A DNA stretch of 64,000 nt from Calothrix sp. PCC 6303. Its GTDB lineage: Bacteria > Cyanobacteriota > Cyanobacteriia > Cyanobacteriales > Nostocaceae. The first letter of the stretch is position 1; the number at the start of each line of letters is the position of its first letter. Under the pieces are notes generated by a model, which was not told where the DNA came from, did not search any database, and saw only the letters and a program-made list of their open reading frames with translations. The translations under genes were made by a program, and so were the position numbers. Location: NCBI RefSeq assembly GCF_000317435.1, contig NC_019751.1:3968001-4032000 (forward strand), in the 5' to 3' direction. This document shows positions 37,528 through 47,711 of the stretch, piece after piece.

Positions 37528-38562
37528 ATGAAAGGGAAGACTGTGGCTAAAGCATTAAAGCGATCGCATAATTACCAAGATCAATTATCTCCCAAATTGT
37601 GGCGAAATATCCTCGAAAAAGGGATTGAGATTGTGTTATTTCTCGCTGCATTTTCATCTGTGGCAACCACTGCGGGGATTATTGGGACTTTGCTGTTTGA
37701 ATCGGTCAAATTCTTCCAAAATGTCGCCCTAATGAAAATAGCTGTGATTCAAGGCATATCTGTAGAGGAATTAGCTGCGAATACCACTGTCTCGGTTGGT
37801 GCCTTTTTTGATGCCGTATTTAGCTTTATTTTGGGTACTTCTTGGGCACCTGGTTTTGAACCTCCCCAAATTGGGGTGTTACCATTGGTTTCTGGGACAA
37901 TCGTGACTACGGTAGTGGCTTTGTTTGTCGCTGTACCTTTGGGAACTATTGCTGCTATATATCTCAGTGAATTTGCTCGTCCTAGGGTGAGGGAAGTAGT
38001 CAAACCAGCTTTGGAACTACTGGCTGGTGTACCAACGGTGGTGTATGGTTACTTTGCACTGTTATTTGTGACACCAATATTACAAGCAATTCTACCAACT
38101 TTGGGTGCTTCTAGTATGTTGAGTGCAGGTTTAGTGATGGGAGTTATGATTATTCCCTACATTAGCTCACTCAGTGAAGATGCCATGCGCTCTGTACCTA
38201 ATTATCTGCGAGAAGGTTCCTATGCGATGGGTTCTACCCGATTTCAAACAGCTACAAAGGTAGTGCTACCCTCAGCAATATCGGGAATTAGTGCAGCATA
38301 TATTTTAGGAATTTCCCGCGCAATTGGGGAGACAATGATAGTAGCGATCGCATCTGGTGGACAACCTAACCTCACTCTCAATCCCATGGATCCCGGACAG
38401 ACAATGACTGCATACATTGTGGAGGTGAGTAAGGGTGATGTGGCTTATGGAACTTTGGATTATGAAAGTATCTTTGCAGTGGGATTAACTTTGTTTTTGA
38501 TGACTTTAATTTTTAATATTATCGGTCATTGGTTAACTAAGCGCTATCGAGAAGTTTATTAA
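37528..38562 (+). CDS. pstC: Phosphate ABC transporter permease PstC
   Basis: 344 residues, six membrane helices. After an N-terminal helix (IEIVLFLAAFSSVATTAGII) and an external loop comes the transport core: VPLGTIAAIYLSEFARPRVR, LELLAGVPTVVYGYFALLF and the ATPase-coupling segment (DAMRSVPNYLREGSYAMGST) followed by AISRAIGETMIVAIASG-type sequence. It forms the inner-membrane channel with PstA. It starts 87 bases after pstS. Confidence 0.95.
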   Translation: MKGKTVAKALKRSHNYQDQLSPKLWRNILEKGIEIVLFLAAFSSVATTAGIIGTLLFESVKFFQNVALMKIAVIQGISVEELAANTTVSVGAFFDAVFSFILGTSWAPGFEPPQIGVLPLVSGTIVTTVVALFVAVPLGTIAAIYLSEFARPRVREVVKPALELLAGVPTVVYGYFALLFVTPILQAILPTLGASSMLSAGLVMGVMIIPYISSLSEDAMRSVPNYLREGSYAMGSTRFQTATKVVLPSAISGISAAYILGISRAIGETMIVAIASGGQPNLTLNPMDPGQTMTAYIVEVSKGDVAYGTLDYESIFAVGLTLFLMTLIFNIIGHWLTKRYREVY

Positions 38563-38676
38563 AAAACAAGTAATGAGTAATTAGTAATGAGTCTCTAAGC
38601 GCTTTTCCCCTACTCACCACTCACTTACAAGTTAGGGGAATTAGCCTCCCAACTTGTTAAAACTAACTAAAAATTA

Positions 38677-39564
38677 ATGATGAATAGTCCAAATATTCAA
38701 AAAATTCGCCAAGTTATTGCCCGTAACAAACGTTCTGACAATATTTTTAGCATTATTGGCTTATTGTCGATGGGATTGGCAATCTTAGTATTATTGGCTT
38801 TAATTTTCGATTTATTCATAGATGGTTTCCCCCGTTTAACTGGACAATTTTTCACCTCTTTTGCCAGTAGTGATGCCAAACAAGCAGGGATCTTAGCAGC
38901 TTGGGTAGGAACCCTATTAGTAATGTTAGTCACTGCATTTGCCTCAATTCCCCTAGGTGTCGCAGCAGGGATTTACTTGGAAGAATATGCCCAGAAAAAC
39001 TGGTTTACAAATTTAATCGAAATTAATGTGGCAAATTTAGCTGCCGTACCTTCGATTATTTACGGAATGCTGGGTTTGGGTGTCTTTGTCTATGGGTTTA
39101 AATTAGGACAAAGTATCATTGCTGCCGGATTGACTTTGACATTGCTAATTTTACCTATAGTAATTGTTGCTACCCGTGAAGCCTTGAGGGCAGTTCCTAG
39201 TAGTATTCGGGAAGCAGCTTATGCTTGCGGTGCTTCTAAATGGCAAACGATTTGGGATCACATCCTCAAATACTCATTTGGGACAATTCTCACAGGAATT
39301 ATAGTTGCTTTATCACGGGCAATTGGCGAAACAGCCCCCCTAATTGTGGTGGGTGCAGTTGCCTTTATCGCCTTTTTACCCGACTCTTTGTCATCGCAGT
39401 ACACAGTCATGCCAATTCAGATGTATCGCTGGACAGACGTACCTGATACCGAATTCCAAATAAATGCTGCTGCCGCAGGTTTGGTACTAGTATTTATGAC
39501 TTTAGCAATGAACGCGATCGCTATTTATCTTCGTTACCGTCTCAGGAAGCATATCACATGGTAG
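38677..39564 (+). CDS. pstA: Phosphate ABC transporter permease PstA
   Basis: 295 residues with six helices. Core motifs are [59 protein letters not shown] (ATPase contact) and [15 protein letters not shown]. The last seven bases overlap the pstB start, so pstA and pstB are translationally coupled. It is separated from pstC by 114 bases. Confidence 0.95.
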   Translation: MMNSPNIQKIRQVIARNKRSDNIFSIIGLLSMGLAILVLLALIFDLFIDGFPRLTGQFFTSFASSDAKQAGILAAWVGTLLVMLVTAFASIPLGVAAGIYLEEYAQKNWFTNLIEINVANLAAVPSIIYGMLGLGVFVYGFKLGQSIIAAGLTLTLLILPIVIVATREALRAVPSSIREAAYACGASKWQTIWDHILKYSFGTILTGIIVALSRAIGETAPLIVVGAVAFIAFLPDSLSSQYTVMPIQMYRWTDVPDTEFQINAAAAGLVLVFMTLAMNAIAIYLRYRLRKHITW

Positions 39565-40352
39565 AAACTAGTTTAGCAAAATCACAATTACCCATCAAAG
39601 CAGCGGTAAATTACCTCAACTTTTATTATGGTGGCACTAAACATGCCCTAAAAGATGTCACCATGCCAGTATGCGATCGCAAAGTCACAGCGTTGATTGG
39701 TCCATCGGGATGCGGTAAAACTACTCTGTTGCGCTGCTTTAATCGGATGCATGATTTATACCCCGGTAATAAATACCGTGGTGAGATCGCCTTGGAACCT
39801 GATGGTATCAACCTTTTAAGTCCGAAAGTAGACCCCATCGAAGTGCGGATGCGGATTAGTATGGTGTTCCAAAGACCTAATCCTTTCCCCAAATCTATTT
39901 ACGAGAACGTCGCCTACGGGCTGCGAGTACGGGGTGAAAAACGCAAAATGGTAATTGACGAGAAAATCGAGACTGCCCTGCGGGGAGCAGCCCTATGGAA
40001 CGAAGTCAAAGACCGTTTGCAAGAACCTGGTACCGCCCTTTCTGGAGGTCAACAACAACGGTTATGTATTGCCAGGGCTTTAGCTACGGAGCCAGAAATT
40101 GTATTATTTGATGAACCAACTTCTGCCCTTGACCCGATTGCTACCGACAGCATCGAACAATTAATCAACCAATTGAAAGAGCAAGTGACAATTCTCATCG
40201 TCACCCACAGTATGCAGCAAGCAGCACGGGTTTCTGATTTTACAGCTTTTATGTATTTGGGTGAATTGGTGGAATTCGATAAAACCGAAGCAATTTTTAA
40301 TAACCCAACCCAAAAGCAAACCGCAGACTACATCAGCGGACGTTTCGGTTAA
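39558..40352 (+). CDS. pstB: Phosphate ABC transporter ATP-binding protein PstB
   Basis: 264 residues with every ABC motif intact: Walker [11 protein letters not shown]-loop [12 protein letters not shown], signature [17 protein letters not shown], Walker [14 protein letters not shown] and the switch His in [10 protein letters not shown]. It energises PstCA. It contrasts with the degenerate PstB-like protein encoded at 35174-35953. Last gene of the pst operon; the palindrome at 40390 follows its stop by 37 bases. Confidence 0.96.
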   Translation: MVETSLAKSQLPIKAAVNYLNFYYGGTKHALKDVTMPVCDRKVTALIGPSGCGKTTLLRCFNRMHDLYPGNKYRGEIALEPDGINLLSPKVDPIEVRMRISMVFQRPNPFPKSIYENVAYGLRVRGEKRKMVIDEKIETALRGAALWNEVKDRLQEPGTALSGGQQQRLCIARALATEPEIVLFDEPTSALDPIATDSIEQLINQLKEQVTILIVTHSMQQAARVSDFTAFMYLGELVEFDKTEAIFNNPTQKQTADYISGRFG

Positions 40353-40389
40353 GAGTTTTGCAGTTTGTTTGAGAACAAATTTCAACCCT

Positions 40390-40416
40390 GTAGAGACGAG
40401 ACATGTCACGTCTCTC
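40390..40416. repeat. GTAGAGACG-type palindrome after pstB, possible terminator
   Basis: AGAGACG / CGTCTCT arms around AGACATGTCA, followed by CTTTTCT on the plus strand. It belongs to the same palindrome family as 26835 and 48979 and may also end the pst transcript. Confidence 0.65.
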
Positions 40417-40465
40417 TTTTCTATTTAATGTAAAGGCAAATAATGAAGAATGTGCAATGTTCAAT

Positions 40466-42808
40466 CTAAAGTACCGATGATTTGTTTTCATTTGCCTGAA
40501 TAAAAGCCTCAAATTGACCCTTAGGAGTCCATTGAATAGCCCCATCGCGTCCGGTAAAAAACAGTTTTGTTTTCACCTGACTCAATTCTGACAAAGCTTG
40601 AGCATCTAAATCTGCATTAGTTGTGATTGAAACTTCTGGTTGCAACAGAGGAACTAATTCCTTTAAAGTTTGAGGCTGACACCATAAAACCTGAGGTTTG
40701 GGAAGGGTTCCAGCCTTAACTAACTGCTGGATTTCACCAGCTTTCAAATTACCAATAAACAACCAAGTTTTACCTTGTACTTGCATTTGGAGAATTGGTA
40801 GCTGATCATTGACAAGTTGCATTACCACAGAACCTGCATTTATAGTTTGACCAACTGCTAAGGGTTGATAAATACCTTGGCGTTTTTGAACTTCTTTTTG
40901 GATAGCGATGCTAGTTAGAGCATTTTCTGGTTTGGAAGAATAATCATACATTGCTTTGATGGGTAAGCGAGGCAATAATTCTAACCAACCATTATCTCCA
41001 TCACCTTGAAAATCAGACGCAACAGCCAAATCAATTTGATTGACACCTTGTTGTTGCAAAAATGGTAATATTGTAAATCTGCCAATACCTTCATCACCGC
41101 TATTAACTACAGTAACTTTATTTTGATCTTGGATGACAATGACAGGTTCTCCGCTAGCTGCCAACATAGTCACCCGGAATAAAGTATTTGCCGAATGTAA
41201 AATTGGAATCAAAATTAAAGTAATGGCGATCGCACCAGCCAACAACCACCGTCTACGCCACCAATCTACTAACCATACTAAGACAAATAATGTATAGATA
41301 ACTACCATTTGAATGGTAGATATAGTTCCCACCGCTAGGGAATTTCCGGGTGATTTGGCGAACAAGTGCACCAATTGCAGTAACCATTGTACGGGGTAGT
41401 GGAGAATTCCGGCGATGGCGCTGCCAGCATCGGGTACTATCAAAGCAGCGATCGCACTCAGAAATCCACCAATACTAATAACCGAAATCAGGGGTGTGGT
41501 GACAATATTCAACAACAAACTATAGGTTGGAACCACACCAAAACTGTAAATTTGTAAAGGTAAAGTCCAAATAGTCGCGGCTAATGGGACTGCAATCAAA
41601 GATGCGATCGCAGGTGGCATCCAACCCAAGCGTCTCGTAATTGCCGGGACTGTGACAATTAGTCCTAAAGTTGCTAAAAAGCTCAATTGGAATCCTAAAT
41701 CCCAAATCCACAAAGGGTTAAATAACAGTAATAGTGTCGCTGCTAATATTAGAGAGCCTAACTGTACAACTTTGCGACGCAACACCAAAGCAATTAGGGC
41801 GGCAAACCCCATAATTACAGCCCTCAGCACCGCAGGTTGGAACCCCGTCAAACCCAAAAATCCCAACAAAGCAATGGAACCAACGATTAATTGGGTACTG
41901 CGTTTTGCTCTCCTTGTTAGACTCAGGATCACACCCAAAATCAACGAAGTTTGGAAACCAGAAGCCGCCAAAGCATGAGCCAAACCCGCTTGTACGAACA
42001 TATCCCGCACATCGTAAGGCATATCTACCGCCTTACTACCCAAAACCATCGCACTTACCAAAGGACCTTCAGGAATGTCTAGAGAGCGAACATGCGATCG
42101 CATAATCTGTTCCCGTAGCTTCCACCATCCCCACTTTTTATCTTCCTGTAAAATGTTTACCTGTCGTCCACTCAAACCAGCAAATGCACCTTCTTTTTTC
42201 AAAAATTCTTGAAAATCAAAGGAACCAGGATTCGCAGCCGCTTTTGGCTTGTACAACACACCTGTGACACTAATTTGTTGTCCAGGACGCAAACCTGTTG
42301 CTTGTAGTAAAGGTACAGTTACATAAACTTTTCCAGTAGCAGCTTTACTGCCAGCATCATTTCCCTCTTCTTTCTTCACATCATCCAACAGCTGACTTGC
42401 TTCTAACCAAAACTGCCCCCGTTGGCTACGAGTCACACGGGCTGTACTTTCTACAGTTCCCCGCACCACAAAAAGCTGCTCTTGATTACTATTATTTCCC
42501 GGTGGTACAAAATTACTGATGTCATTAGCTTGAGGATGAGGAATCCGCCATTGTACATAAAAGCTAGCTAATAATCCCACTAAACCAGCAATCAAAAAAA
42601 ATCTGGGATGAGGAATAGTTTGGGAAGTAGTTTTTGTTTTTTCTTCTGCACCTGGTTTTGATTTACGTCTCATCAGGCGAAGTCTTTGAAAAACCACCGC
42701 ACATCCAATTCCTAAAACCAATGTCCACCAACCACCCCACGGTAGTGCAGCCAACATTAATCCCAAAATATAACCAAGGCAGATTATTACACCGGGAATC
42801 TGAATCAT
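40466..42808 (-). CDS. comEC: ComEC/Rec2-family competence membrane protein with degenerate nuclease domain
   Basis: 780 residues. ComEC forms the inner-membrane DNA channel in natural transformation. N-terminal helices lead into an OB-fold domain (about 110-210, FVVRGTVESTARVTRSQRGQ, GLRPGQQISVTGVLYKPKAA), then the competence domain with many helices (VSAMVLGSKAVDMPYDVRDM, AGLAHALAASGFQTSLILGV). The C-terminal metallo-beta-lactamase-like part reads LAVASDFQGDGDNGWLELL where active proteins have SHxHxDHxGG, so the metal histidines are missing. It is convergent with the pst operon. Confidence 0.88.
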   Translation of the reverse strand: MIQIPGVIICLGYILGLMLAALPWGGWWTLVLGIGCAVVFQRLRLMRRKSKPGAEEKTKTTSQTIPHPRFFLIAGLVGLLASFYVQWRIPHPQANDISNFVPPGNNSNQEQLFVVRGTVESTARVTRSQRGQFWLEASQLLDDVKKEEGNDAGSKAATGKVYVTVPLLQATGLRPGQQISVTGVLYKPKAAANPGSFDFQEFLKKEGAFAGLSGRQVNILQEDKKWGWWKLREQIMRSHVRSLDIPEGPLVSAMVLGSKAVDMPYDVRDMFVQAGLAHALAASGFQTSLILGVILSLTRRAKRSTQLIVGSIALLGFLGLTGFQPAVLRAVIMGFAALIALVLRRKVVQLGSLILAATLLLLFNPLWIWDLGFQLSFLATLGLIVTVPAITRRLGWMPPAIASLIAVPLAATIWTLPLQIYSFGVVPTYSLLLNIVTTPLISVISIGGFLSAIAALIVPDAGSAIAGILHYPVQWLLQLVHLFAKSPGNSLAVGTISTIQMVVIYTLFVLVWLVDWWRRRWLLAGAIAITLILIPILHSANTLFRVTMLAASGEPVIVIQDQNKVTVVNSGDEGIGRFTILPFLQQQGVNQIDLAVASDFQGDGDNGWLELLPRLPIKAMYDYSSKPENALTSIAIQKEVQKRQGIYQPLAVGQTINAGSVVMQLVNDQLPILQMQVQGKTWLFIGNLKAGEIQQLVKAGTLPKPQVLWCQPQTLKELVPLLQPEVSITTNADLDAQALSELSQVKTKLFFTGRDGAIQWTPKGQFEAFIQANENKSSVL

Positions 42809-42886
42809 CGGTATCCAAAAATAAAACTTCTAAAATTCATGACAGAAGCAAAGTCTACTTCTAGCAGCTTTGCTTCTAGGTTTGAA

Positions 42887-43363
42887 CTATAAAGATAAAC
42901 CTAACTTGAGTCCCAAAGCTGCATGTACTAACATTACAACCAAAGCAGTACTACCTATATAAGCATGAAGCGATCGCAATCCGGCTTTATTGCCACCAAA
43001 TTTAGTAAACGCGATCGCGCTATTAATTGCTAGCAATAATAACAAACCTGAACCTGTCCAAAAGTGAGAACTTTCCAAAATTGGTTTCCGCTGCATTACC
43101 AATGAAAGGACACCACCTATGTAACCCAAAGCCATAAATAAAAACATTAGCGGTGCTAACTTCCGATGTTCACCACGATTTTTCACAGCCACATCTTTAT
43201 CAACCGCTAACCTTCCCTGCCAACCCGTATACCCAACAAAACTTCCCATCCCCACGATCACAATCCCCATCATCGCCGGATGTCCCCAATGTACAATTAT
43301 ATCCGGTGTCCCAAAACCACGGAACCATGCCGCAATCGGTTCTAAAATTTCAGCTAAATTCAC
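42887..43363 (-). CDS. DUF4079 family membrane protein
   Basis: 158 residues, four predicted membrane helices (about 24-45, 70-92, 100-120, 133-155). Recognisable pieces are HWGHPAMMGIVIVGMGSFVG, RGEHRKLAPLMFLFMALGYI, HFWTGSGLLLLLAINSA and LHAYIGSTALVVMLVHAALG. Several histidines in or near helices recall b-type haem membrane proteins, but no function is established. The call is from memory of the family pattern. Confidence 0.75.
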   Translation of the reverse strand: MNLAEILEPIAAWFRGFGTPDIIVHWGHPAMMGIVIVGMGSFVGYTGWQGRLAVDKDVAVKNRGEHRKLAPLMFLFMALGYIGGVLSLVMQRKPILESSHFWTGSGLLLLLAINSAIAFTKFGGNKAGLRSLHAYIGSTALVVMLVHAALGLKLGLSL

Positions 43364-43594
43364 GATTCCCCTCTCTACAAATCATTAATCAAAATTAGGC
43401 TTCTATATCTTAGTTAATAAATGTAAAGTTTGTATAGGAAAAAGGACACCATGATCAGTATCTTCTCAAGAAACGCGAACTGACACTCATTCATTCTGGC
43501 ATCCAAGAAACAGCGGAAGCTTCGCACTTCCATCGTAGTTGTGAAAAATTTTTGCGATTAAAAGCAAACCCGATTAATCTGAGTGAACAAAGAA

Positions 43595-43617
43595 TCCCCG
43601 TGCATTGATGCCGGGGA
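43595..43617 (-). terminator. Hairpin downstream of pgeF
   Basis: CCCCG..TGCA / TGCC.GGGG arms around a short loop, 42 bases beyond the pgeF stop on its transcribed side. The T-run is poor. The spacer 43364-43659 otherwise holds palindromic bits including a CATCCAAGAAA word shared with 641-906. Confidence 0.4.
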
Positions 43618-43659
43618 GTGTCAACTTTCGCATTTATTCGTAAAGTTTTTCCTGCCTTC

Positions 43660-44445
43660 CTATTGACTTACAATTCCAGACCATTGAACTTTTTTTGCCT
43701 TTTCCCGACGATAAGAGAAAAAGTATTCAGGAGTTTGGAAAGTACAGTAAGATGCGATCGCTATCTGCTCAGAACCTATACCCAGATTAGCCAACTGTAT
43801 TGCATTCACCCGTCGCACATCCAAACGGACTTTATCAGGAATTGGATCTGGAAGTATGGGAGAGTTATCTAACTCCATCAGAGTTTTGACAATTTTTTCT
43901 GGTTCAGTTTCCGTCAAAATTGTTGCCCCCACCTCCGCCGCAGTTTCCCTCGAAACCTGATATACTTCACCTGCGATCGCAGGACCCATCGCCACCCGTA
44001 AATCTGTTATTTTACTACCAGCATCCAACAACCGTTGGATAGCCACCGGGACAATTTTTTTCGCGGTTCCCTTCCAACCTGCATGAATCGCCACCACCTG
44101 ACCGGTTTTCGCATCAGCAATCAAAACAGGTGTACAATCTGCACTAGCTACCCATACCCCTTGCTGGGGTTGATCGCTTTTCACCCCATCCCCCATTACC
44201 AAATCATCTTCCACATCATCCCCACCTACCTCTAACTTCGCGGTAATCTCCTGGGGTGTTAAAACCACATTCCCATGAACCTGCTTGAGGCGATAAGTTG
44301 ATGCTTGCGGAGCTAAAATCGGCGTTAACTCAACTGGAGGACGTAACCAAAACCCAGAGGTAAAAAAACCATGGGGAAAATCTTCTAGTAAACTACAAGT
44401 TAAATACGGCAGTTCATTCCAAGTACGCCATTGCCAAGTGTGCAT
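43660..44445 (-). CDS. pgeF: Peptidoglycan editing factor PgeF / multicopper polyphenol oxidase (YfiH) family
   Basis: 261 residues from the ATG at 44445; the longer frame begins with a TTG at 44466. Family motifs are GFFTSGFWLRPP, LKQVHGNVVLTP, ASADCTPVLIADAKTGQVVA, HAGWKGTAKKIVP and VAMGPAIAGEVYQVS. In YfiH the metal site is formed by His of QVHG, Cys of ADC and His of HAGW, and all three are present. Characterised members cleave purine nucleosides or correct L-Ser misincorporated into peptidoglycan precursors; which applies here is unknown. Confidence 0.88.
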   Translation of the reverse strand: MHTWQWRTWNELPYLTCSLLEDFPHGFFTSGFWLRPPVELTPILAPQASTYRLKQVHGNVVLTPQEITAKLEVGGDDVEDDLVMGDGVKSDQPQQGVWVASADCTPVLIADAKTGQVVAIHAGWKGTAKKIVPVAIQRLLDAGSKITDLRVAMGPAIAGEVYQVSRETAAEVGATILTETEPEKIVKTLMELDNSPILPDPIPDKVRLDVRRVNAIQLANLGIGSEQIAIASYCTFQTPEYFFSYRREKAKKVQWSGIVSQ

Positions 44446-44722
44446 TTTAATCAAACCCCGAAACAAAATTCAACTAAACTAATATATTGCAGTCAGGCAA
44501 GATAAAGAAGGCATAAGGTTGGTGTCAAAAGACTTGATGTCTAACTTTGAGGTTAACAGAAGAGCCAGAATACAAACCTCAATTGCCGACATCCCGATAC
44601 AAGCATAAATTTCGGGGTTTTACGGCAATATTCTTTCTTACCCTGCTCCCTTGTTCTACGGTGTACACAATTCGGTAAATCCCTCACTCCGTCTAGGATT
44701 GAAAATCCCAGTCTCACAGCAC

Positions 44723-44807
44723 AAGTCCATTAAAATGAACTCAGTGCGAAAAACATTTAGTCATCTTGTAGATGACTTTAGCTATTAGACAACGGTTTCA
44801 ACCGTTG
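44723..44807. repeat. Multi-hairpin intergenic element
   Basis: Three stem-loops in a row: AGTCCAT / ATGAACT (one mismatch), AGTCATCT / AGATGACT (44759-44777, perfect) and CAACGGTT / AACCGTTG (44790-44807, perfect), the last two joined by TTAGCTATTAGA. The order and linker resemble a repeat I associate with Nostoc-type spacers. The rest of 44446-44899 carries pyrimidine-rich CTCCC tracts and no gene. Confidence 0.6.
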
Positions 44808-44899
44808 GCGGACATGGGATTATAGAAAATCTAGCGAATTCAATACTTGTGTATACACCCTAAGTTCCCTTGTCCCCCTCCCCCATTCCCTTCCTTCCC

Positions 44900-45808
44900 G
44901 TGAACCAAACTCAAATCGAAACTCTGTTAAATTCAGCACGTTCAAATCCTTACTTACCTTTCTCTCTCCATCTCTACGACAACCTAGCCTCAACCAACCA
45001 GACACTTTGGGAATTAGGTGCCGTCCCTGGAAAAGTAGTTATTGCTACCGAACAAACGGCAGGACGGGGGCAATGGGGAAAAAATTGGGTATCTAATACT
45101 GGGGGATTATATCTTTCGGTGGCAGTCGCACCAAATTTGACAGCAACAGACAGTTATCAACTTACCTTTGCCACTGCTTGGGGTATTGCTCAACAATTGC
45201 GAAATTGTGATATTCCCGTAGAAATCAAATGGCCCAACGATCTGATTTTAGATCAACTTAAACTAGGTGGTATATTAACCGAAACCAAAATCAACCAGGG
45301 AAAAATTACCCAAGCCGTAATTGGTGTAGGAATCAATTGGCGTAACTCTGTTCCCGATACAGGTATTAGTTTAGAATTATGGCGATCGCATTTCTGCGAG
45401 AAATCGCACAAGTGCGAGAAATCGCATTTATCCCAAAAATCCACTCAAAGCAGCACTAACCAGATTTTAGAAATCGAAACCCTAATTTGTAAAGTTCTAC
45501 TGGGAATCGAATCCGGTGTACGGTGCCTTTTTGAAGAAGGAATAGATATACTCTTGCCTAGCTATTTAAATTATTTAACCAATATGGGAGATAAAGTAAA
45601 CGTAGATAATACTGTAGGAACTGTAGTGGGTGTAACTTCTACAGGTTGTCTCCATGTTCGCATGGAAACTTCCAAATCAAAATCAGTAAGAACACCAGAA
45701 ATTTACTTGAAGCCAGGTACAATCAGTTTGGGCTATGGTAATTCTACTGAAAAACCTATGGGATACTCCCAGCCAAACTCGGCAAACCAAACCAACAGCA
45801 TGAATTGA
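44900..45808 (+). CDS. birA: Biotin-[acetyl-CoA-carboxylase] ligase, single-domain type
   Basis: About 302 residues from the GTG at 44900; the longer frame starts with a TTG at 44870 in a pyrimidine-rich tract and adds only SPSPIPFLP-type residues. The biotinyl-AMP site is clear: ASTNQTLWELG, ATEQTAGRGQWGKNW, GGLYLSVAV, EIKWPNDLILDQLKLGGILTE (in two parts) and AVIGVGINWR. There is no N-terminal DNA-binding domain, so it is not the biotin repressor. Between catalytic and C-terminal domains sits an odd insert with CEKSH twice (45395-45426). Its stop overlaps the frame of the M23 peptidase gene. Confidence 0.9.
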   Translation: MNQTQIETLLNSARSNPYLPFSLHLYDNLASTNQTLWELGAVPGKVVIATEQTAGRGQWGKNWVSNTGGLYLSVAVAPNLTATDSYQLTFATAWGIAQQLRNCDIPVEIKWPNDLILDQLKLGGILTETKINQGKITQAVIGVGINWRNSVPDTGISLELWRSHFCEKSHKCEKSHLSQKSTQSSTNQILEIETLICKVLLGIESGVRCLFEEGIDILLPSYLNYLTNMGDKVNVDNTVGTVVGVTSTGCLHVRMETSKSKSVRTPEIYLKPGTISLGYGNSTEKPMGYSQPNSANQTNSMN

Positions 45809-45840
45809 CTAGGCTAATTAAACACAACACCAGAGAAGAA

Positions 45841-47457
45841 ATGACGCAGCGAAAAGACCCTGCTCGTAACAACTTGCACAAAATATGGCAGCACTCCCTG
45901 CCAGCACGAAGCCTCTGTTTGCTTGGTAGCTTTAGCATCCTCAGCAGCGGCTTGGTACTTGCCCAAAGCGAGTCCGCAGTAGACAATATTGTTCCTACCT
46001 CGGAAAATACGCAGCCTTCGGGCAACAGCGTCAAAAAGGTGACAATAGAGCGAAACCCTCAAGTATCCGCTCCTGAGACAATGCGAACGACTTCCGTCGA
46101 GCAAACTTCCCCTGTGGAATTTTCCTCCCGTCGTCAACGACTTAAGCAACGTTTAAATCGTTCCCAAGTTGCAGAATCGGTAGAAACTCCCAAAAAACGA
46201 AATGCATCTCCACAAGGAGTAACCCGTCCCCAAGTTGAAATTTCTACCCCTAAAACAGGCGTAGAACGTCTACGGGCAAAAGTTGAAGCATCGCGTGACA
46301 AAAAAAACCAAACTTCAAATGCACCCGTAATCATTCCGGAGAAGCTGCCGGAAGTATCACGTACAAAGCAACCTGCAACGACAAATAATAATTCCAATTC
46401 AGGTAAAGATTACAACAACAGCTATATTGATCCAACTGACTACAGCACTGCTCAAAATCGAGATCAAGAAGCTCCAAATTCGGTAATAATCACCGAACGT
46501 TCCAGCGGTTGCCAAGCAGTTATTAGTCAAGGAAAAGGTACTGGAAACTGCCTGCAAGCACCAATCACCCGCGCTAACGCACCAAGCTGGATTAAAAAAG
46601 GACAAAATATCACAGCTACAGCCGCAAAAACAGTTTCCGCGCGCACTGTTGCTCCTAACTCCAATGTTAGCGATAGTCCAAACTGGCGTAAACCTCGCAT
46701 TATTAGTAGTAAGGCTATTGTTCGTAATATCCAACCTAGTCAGCTTCCTAATACTCAAGCTGTAAATAAAAATAACTACAATCCAAATCGGTTTATTCCA
46801 ACCCCTGGTAACTTTGTTCAATTACCTGTCCCCACCACTACTGGTACACCTCTAACAGCAAGTGCGGGAGTATTGCCACTACCAATCAACGCCGATAACA
46901 CGGCACCTCGTCCTGGTATAGTAGCCTACAATATTCCCTTGGCGACCACACTACCCCAAGTTACCTACAACGCTTCAGCAACTTACAACCCATCGGGAAT
47001 GATATTCCCCTTATCCATACCTGCACCAATTACTTCAATTTTTGGTTGGCGGACACACCCAATTACAGGTGATCAACGTTTCCACTCCGGTACGGATGTG
47101 GGTGCAGCGGAAGGAACCCCAGTTTTGGCGGCAATTACGGGTCAAGTGGAAGTAGCTGATTACGTTGGTGGTTACGGCTTGACGGTGATTCTCAATCACA
47201 ATTCAGCCCAACAAACCCTCTATGGTCACATGTCACAGGTATATGTACAACCAGGTCAAATTGTCCAGCAAGGAACTGTAATTGGCTTGGTAGGTAGCAC
47301 TGGTGTTTCTACTGGTCCTCACCTCCACTTTGAAGTACGTCAATTAACACAAAATGGTTGGGTAGCTGTTGATGCTGGCGCATCACTACAATCGGCTGTG
47401 AGTCAGTTGGTACAGGCTTTACAAACTAATCAAGTTTCTCAAAAACCAAGTAATTAG
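45841..47457 (+). CDS. M23 (LytM) family peptidase, secreted
   Basis: About 538 residues from the ATG at 45841, preceded by GAGAAG; the frame extends to a TTG at 45805 inside birA. A signal sequence (SLCLLGSFSILSSGLVLAQS) is followed by a long Pro/Ser/Thr/Asn-rich disordered region (to about residue 370) with a basic QRLKQRLNRSQ patch. The C-terminal zinc domain has GWRTHPITGDQRFHSGTDVG, GYGLTVILNHN, TLYGHMS and GPHLHFEVR, giving the His/Asp/His ligands. It would cleave or regulate cleavage of peptidoglycan cross-links in the periplasm. Adjacent to birA on the same strand. Confidence 0.9.
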   Translation: MTQRKDPARNNLHKIWQHSLPARSLCLLGSFSILSSGLVLAQSESAVDNIVPTSENTQPSGNSVKKVTIERNPQVSAPETMRTTSVEQTSPVEFSSRRQRLKQRLNRSQVAESVETPKKRNASPQGVTRPQVEISTPKTGVERLRAKVEASRDKKNQTSNAPVIIPEKLPEVSRTKQPATTNNNSNSGKDYNNSYIDPTDYSTAQNRDQEAPNSVIITERSSGCQAVISQGKGTGNCLQAPITRANAPSWIKKGQNITATAAKTVSARTVAPNSNVSDSPNWRKPRIISSKAIVRNIQPSQLPNTQAVNKNNYNPNRFIPTPGNFVQLPVPTTTGTPLTASAGVLPLPINADNTAPRPGIVAYNIPLATTLPQVTYNASATYNPSGMIFPLSIPAPITSIFGWRTHPITGDQRFHSGTDVGAAEGTPVLAAITGQVEVADYVGGYGLTVILNHNSAQQTLYGHMSQVYVQPGQIVQQGTVIGLVGSTGVSTGPHLHFEVRQLTQNGWVAVDAGASLQSAVSQLVQALQTNQVSQKPSN

Positions 47458-47485
47458 AGCGGCTTGGAAATTAGTTGTAGTAGTA

Positions 47486-47520
47486 TAAATCCCCGACCTT
47501 TTGAAAAGGTCGGGGATTTA
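47486..47520 (+). terminator. Terminator after the M23 peptidase gene
   Basis: TAAATCCCCGACC / GGTCGGGGATTTA is a perfect 13-base-pair stem, with the centre TTTTGAAAA able to pair further. It is followed by ATTTTAT, 28 bases after the stop. Confidence 0.8.
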
Positions 47521-47711
47521 ATTTTATATTTTTAATTTATTTGTTGGAATACTCTAACGTGATCAAGAACAGGCTAAATAATTAGCATTTACCTAACCTT
47601 CAACACCATTAACTCGGTTATTTGATCCGGAAATTACACGCACATAAGACCAATTTCCTTGAGATCTAATTGGTAAAACAAGATCACCATATAGAAGCGT
47701 CGCTCAGAAGC

